Notes under the pieces: generated by a model
Told to the model about the DNA's origin: nothing
Databases searched by the model: none
The model's input: the letters and a program-made list of their open reading frames with translations, nothing else
Shown: piece after piece, positions 6,090 through 8,537 of the stretch
Layout: each line of letters starts with the position of its first letter
Numbering within the stretch: the stretch's first letter is position 1
Program-made: the position numbers and the translations under genes
Assembly (NCBI GenBank): GCA_017744755.1
Contig: JAGIAU010000083.1
Coordinates: 1-8,537 of the forward strand
Length of the DNA: 8,537 nt
From: Microbacteriaceae bacterium
Lineage (GTDB): Bacteria; Actinomycetota; Actinomycetes; Actinomycetales; Microbacteriaceae
Direction: 5' to 3'

Positions 6090-7073
6090 CTAGGCGGCGG
6101 CCGGCGCGGGGACCGGGAACCGCGGGTTGATCCAGATCTGCTCGCCGTCGACGACGGTCCAGCCGACCGGGTTCGCCGCGCCGCCCGGCGACCAGGAGAG
6201 CCGTGCAGGACGCTCGCGGAAGAGCTCCCAGCCGTGCTCGGTGAGCGTTCGCAGCGCCGTCGCCTCGATCTCGCGCGAGTGCGCGCCGAGGATCATCATC
6301 GCGACCTTGGCGTCGAGCGCGGCGAGGAACTTGCGGTCCTTCAGCAGCGCGAGCTCACCGCCCTGGAGGTCGAGGTGGAGGAGGTCCGCGACGGCGAGCC
6401 CGTCGAGGACCTCGTCGAGCGTGATGGCGGGGACCTTGACGCCGCGCACCGGCTTGCCGCGGTAGTCGGTCTCGACCGCGCGGTCGGTCGCCGAGGCGCC
6501 GTTGTCGTCGGCGCTGTCGAGGTCGGGGAAGAACATGTGACCGCGCTTGGCGGACACCGCCGCGAAGAACGCCCGCACGGTCACGCCCTCGCGGCCGACG
6601 AGCCCGTTGCGCTCGGCATGGGCGAGGATCTTGTCCGGCCCGGTCCTCGTCGCCTCGACCGCGCGGACCTCGACCCGCTCGGCGCCGGCCCGCAGCGCGA
6701 GCACCGCCGAGTTCGTCACCCACGGCCCGTAGGAGGCGCCGAGCTCGACCATGCTGAACGCCTTGCCGCGTGCCATCGCGCGCTCCACGGCGGTGATGAC
6801 GCCGATGTACTCGATGGCCGGGGCGTACACCTGGTTGTTCGGGACCGGCAGCCCGGGGATGACCTTGCCCTCGCGGGGCAGCGCCATCATCCGGTACTCG
6901 TCCACCGAGGTGCGGACGCCGAGCCAGTCGAGGATGATCCCGGGCTCGGGCTCGGCGCCCTCGACCTCGGCGCTCCAGCGCCGCAGGAGCTCGAGGTCCT
7001 CGGGCGTCCAGCCGCCGTAGACGTCGTAGGCGAGGGTGCGGTAGGCGGCTTCGATGTCGCTCGGCTGGGGCAT
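6090..7073 (-). CDS. FkbM-family SAM-dependent methyltransferase
   Basis: The 327-residue product carries a class I methyltransferase domain of the FkbM type from about residue 105 to 290. Motif I is MVELGASYGPW (108-118), the acidic residue after strand 2 is in AVEA (138-141), and VPAITLDEVL (214-223) leads to the diagnostic LLHLDLQGGELALL (231-244), equivalent to the family's KIDVEGxE. LGAHSREIE (262-270) follows. About 100 N-terminal residues precede the domain. FkbM proteins O-methylate sugars, polyketides or other small molecules, but the substrate here is unknown. No signal peptide or membrane segment is seen, so it should be cytosolic. The ATG at 7073 has no Shine-Dalgarno; a TACGGT box lies 7 bases before it. 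The gene lies 40 bases after argS, a position normally adjacent to lysA in this cluster, and forms a pair with the acetyltransferase gene. Confidence 0.82.
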   Translation of the reverse strand: MPQPSDIEAAYRTLAYDVYGGWTPEDLELLRRWSAEVEGAEPEPGIILDWLGVRTSVDEYRMMALPREGKVIPGLPVPNNQVYAPAIEYIGVITAVERAMARGKAFSMVELGASYGPWVTNSAVLALRAGAERVEVRAVEATRTGPDKILAHAERNGLVGREGVTVRAFFAAVSAKRGHMFFPDLDSADDNGASATDRAVETDYRGKPVRGVKVPAITLDEVLDGLAVADLLHLDLQGGELALLKDRKFLAALDAKVAMMILGAHSREIEATALRTLTEHGWELFRERPARLSWSPGGAANPVGWTVVDGEQIWINPRFPVPAPAAA

Positions 7074-7080
7074 GCTCGCT

Positions 7081-7086
7081 ACCGTA
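7081..7086 (-). promoter_or_regulatory. Possible -10 box (TACGGT) within a small palindrome, before the methyltransferase gene
   Basis: TACGGT fits TANNNT and lies 7 bases before the ATG at 7073, which has no Shine-Dalgarno, so a leaderless transcript is plausible. The box is embedded in the palindrome GCTACCGTAGC (7078-7088), which could be a small operator or chance. No good -35 box is visible. Confidence 0.3.
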
Positions 7087-7113
7087 GCATCGGCGCTCGG
7101 CCGGCCCGGAGGC

Positions 7114-8537
7114 TCACATGCGCTCCGGCGCGGAGACGCCGATGAGGGCCAGGCCGTTGCGGAGGACCTGCGCGGCGGCGTCGTTCAGCCAGCGCCGCGT
7201 GCGGTGCAGGTCGGTGATCTCCTCGCCGGCCGGCGGCACCACGCGGGTCGCGTCGTACCAGCGGTGATAGAGGCCCGCGAGCTGTTCGAGATAGCGGGCG
7301 ACGCGGTGCGGCTCGCGCCATTCGGCGGCATGCGCGGCGACGCGCGGGAACTCGGCGAGGGCGCCGAGCAGTCGCGTCTCGGTCTCGTGGGTCAGCAGGG
7401 CGGCGTCGAACGCACCCCGGTCGACCCCGGCCTCGTCGGCCTTCCGGACGACCGCGGCGGTGCGCGCGTGCGCGTACTGGACGTAGAACACGGGGTTGTC
7501 GTTCGTGCGGCTCGCGAGGACGTCGAGGTCGATGTCGATGTTCGAGTCGACGGAGGAGCGCACGAGCGCGAACCGCGCCGCATCGACCCCGACCGCGTCG
7601 ACGAGGTCCTCGAGCGTGACGACCGTGCCGGCGCGCTTCGACATGCGCACGGGCTCCTTCTCCCCGGTCTCCTCGTTCGTCCGGACCAGGTTGACGAGCT
7701 GGCCGATCATGATCTCGAGGTTGACGCCCGGCTCGTCGCCGAACGCCGCGCACATCGCGTACATCCGCTGGACGTAGCCGTGGTGGTCGGCGCCGAGCAT
7801 GATGAGGCAGCGGTCGAAGCCGCGCTCGCGCTTGTCGAGGTAGTAGGCGAGATCGCCGGAAATGTACGCGGCCTGGCCGTCCGACTTGATGACGACGCGA
7901 TCCTTGTCGTCGCCGAAGCCGGTCGTCCTGAGCCAGGTCGCGCCGTCCTGCTCGAAGATCACGCCGCGCTCCCGCAGCCGCGCGACCGCGCGGTCGACGG
8001 CGCCCGACACGTGGAGATCGTTCTCGTGGAAGTAGACGTCGAAGTCGACGCCGAAGTCGTGCAGCGAGGCCTTGATCTCGCCGAACATCATGTCGACGCC
8101 GAGGGCGCGGAACGTCTCCTGCAGCTCCCCGGCCGGCAACGCGGACAGCTCGCCCGGATAGGCGGCGGCGACGCGCGCGGCGATGTCGTGGATGTACTGC
8201 CCGCCGTAGCCGTCCTCCGGGGCGGGCTGCCCGAGATGGGAGGCGACGAGCGAGCGGGCGAATCGGTCGATCTGCGCGCCGTGGTCGTTGAAGTAGTACT
8301 CGCGGGTCACCTCGCCGCCCTGGAACGCGAGGAGCCGCGCGAGCGAGTCGCCGACCGCGGCCCAGCGGGTGCCGCCGAGGTGGATCGGGCCGGTGGGGTT
8401 CGCCGAGACGAACTCGAGGTCGATCCGCTGGCCCGCGTAGAGCTCGCCGCGGCCGTAGGCCTCACCGGCCTCGACGATCGTGCGGGCGAGCTCGCCGGCG
8501 CTCGCGGCGTCGAGGCGGATGTTGATGAAGCCGGGGC
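7114..8537 (-). CDS. argS: Arginyl-tRNA synthetase, C-terminal part (5' end outside the window)
   Basis: This class I aminoacyl-tRNA synthetase charges tRNA-Arg with arginine. The last 473 residues of a protein usually about 550-560 long are visible, so roughly 80 residues (the tRNA D-loop-binding Add-1 domain) lie beyond the right edge. The frame continues upstream of the GTG at 8310 to the window end, reading FINIRLD and then EFVSANPTGPIHLGGTRWAAVGDS. The HIGH-equivalent motif is PIHLGG (visible residues 50-55), and the KMSKS-equivalent is VRMSKRAGT (about 296-304). LGADHHGYV and DNPVFYVQYAHAR are further class signatures, the latter opening the DALR anticodon-binding domain. The protein ends APERM, a typical ArgS C-terminus. 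GTG 8310 should not be taken as the start. argS is the first gene of the conserved argS-lysA-hom-thrC-thrB-rho neighbourhood. Confidence 0.97.
   Translation of the reverse strand, partial: PGFINIRLDAASAGELARTIVEAGEAYGRGELYAGQRIDLEFVSANPTGPIHLGGTRWAAVGDSLARLLAFQGGEVTREYYFNDHGAQIDRFARSLVASHLGQPAPEDGYGGQYIHDIAARVAAAYPGELSALPAGELQETFRALGVDMMFGEIKASLHDFGVDFDVYFHENDLHVSGAVDRAVARLRERGVIFEQDGATWLRTTGFGDDKDRVVIKSDGQAAYISGDLAYYLDKRERGFDRCLIMLGADHHGYVQRMYAMCAAFGDEPGVNLEIMIGQLVNLVRTNEETGEKEPVRMSKRAGTVVTLEDLVDAVGVDAARFALVRSSVDSNIDIDLDVLASRTNDNPVFYVQYAHARTAAVVRKADEAGVDRGAFDAALLTHETETRLLGALAEFPRVAAHAAEWREPHRVARYLEQLAGLYHRWYDATRVVPPAGEEITDLHRTRRWLNDAAAQVLRNGLALIGVSAPERM

Noticed and set aside
1..8537. Defence system, CRISPR array, insertion sequence, tRNA or rRNA
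   Set aside because: I saw no tandem spaced repeats, transposase-like protein, tRNA-like cloverleaf or rRNA sequence. The genes are biosynthetic or modification enzymes.

Overview
The window is very GC-rich (third codon positions almost always G or C). Every gene I can support lies on the minus strand. Transcription therefore runs from high to low coordinates: argS (3' part) -> FkbM-type methyltransferase -> GNAT acetyltransferase -> lysA -> hom -> thrC -> thrB -> rho (5' part). The argS-lysA-hom-thrC-thrB-rho order is a conserved actinobacterial arrangement. The GC content, the N-terminus of LysA and the Arg/Asn/Gly-rich N-terminal part of Rho suggest a high-GC actinomycete, probably of the Microbacteriaceae type. 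The family assignment is an inference.

Region by region: 7114-8537 is the catalytic and C-terminal part of arginyl-tRNA synthetase. 5468-7073 holds two accessory genes, an FkbM-family SAM methyltransferase and a RimJ/RimL-like acetyltransferase. They sit between argS and lysA, a place where I would normally expect nothing or only small variable genes. 5361-5467 is a 107-base intergenic stretch almost filled by a nested inverted repeat of about 79 bases, built from four copies of one short motif. 612-5360 is the lysine/threonine block. LysA makes lysine from meso-diaminopimelate. Hom, ThrC and ThrB convert aspartate semialdehyde to threonine through homoserine and phosphohomoserine. hom-thrC-thrB are packed 2 to 10 bases apart and look translationally coupled. 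486-611 is the leader of rho, with its own ribosome binding site and a predicted stem-loop. 1-485 encodes the acidic, then Arg-rich, N-terminal extension of Rho.

The genes are mostly housekeeping biosynthesis. I do not see a new defence, mobile or toxin system. The more interesting points are: the hairpin cluster before lysA; the insertion of a methyltransferase/acetyltransferase pair into a conserved cluster; an apparent leaderless arrangement (a TANNNT box 6-8 bases before a start codon that lacks a Shine-Dalgarno sequence) in three genes; and a Rho N-terminus without the usual SAP-like Rho_N helix bundle.
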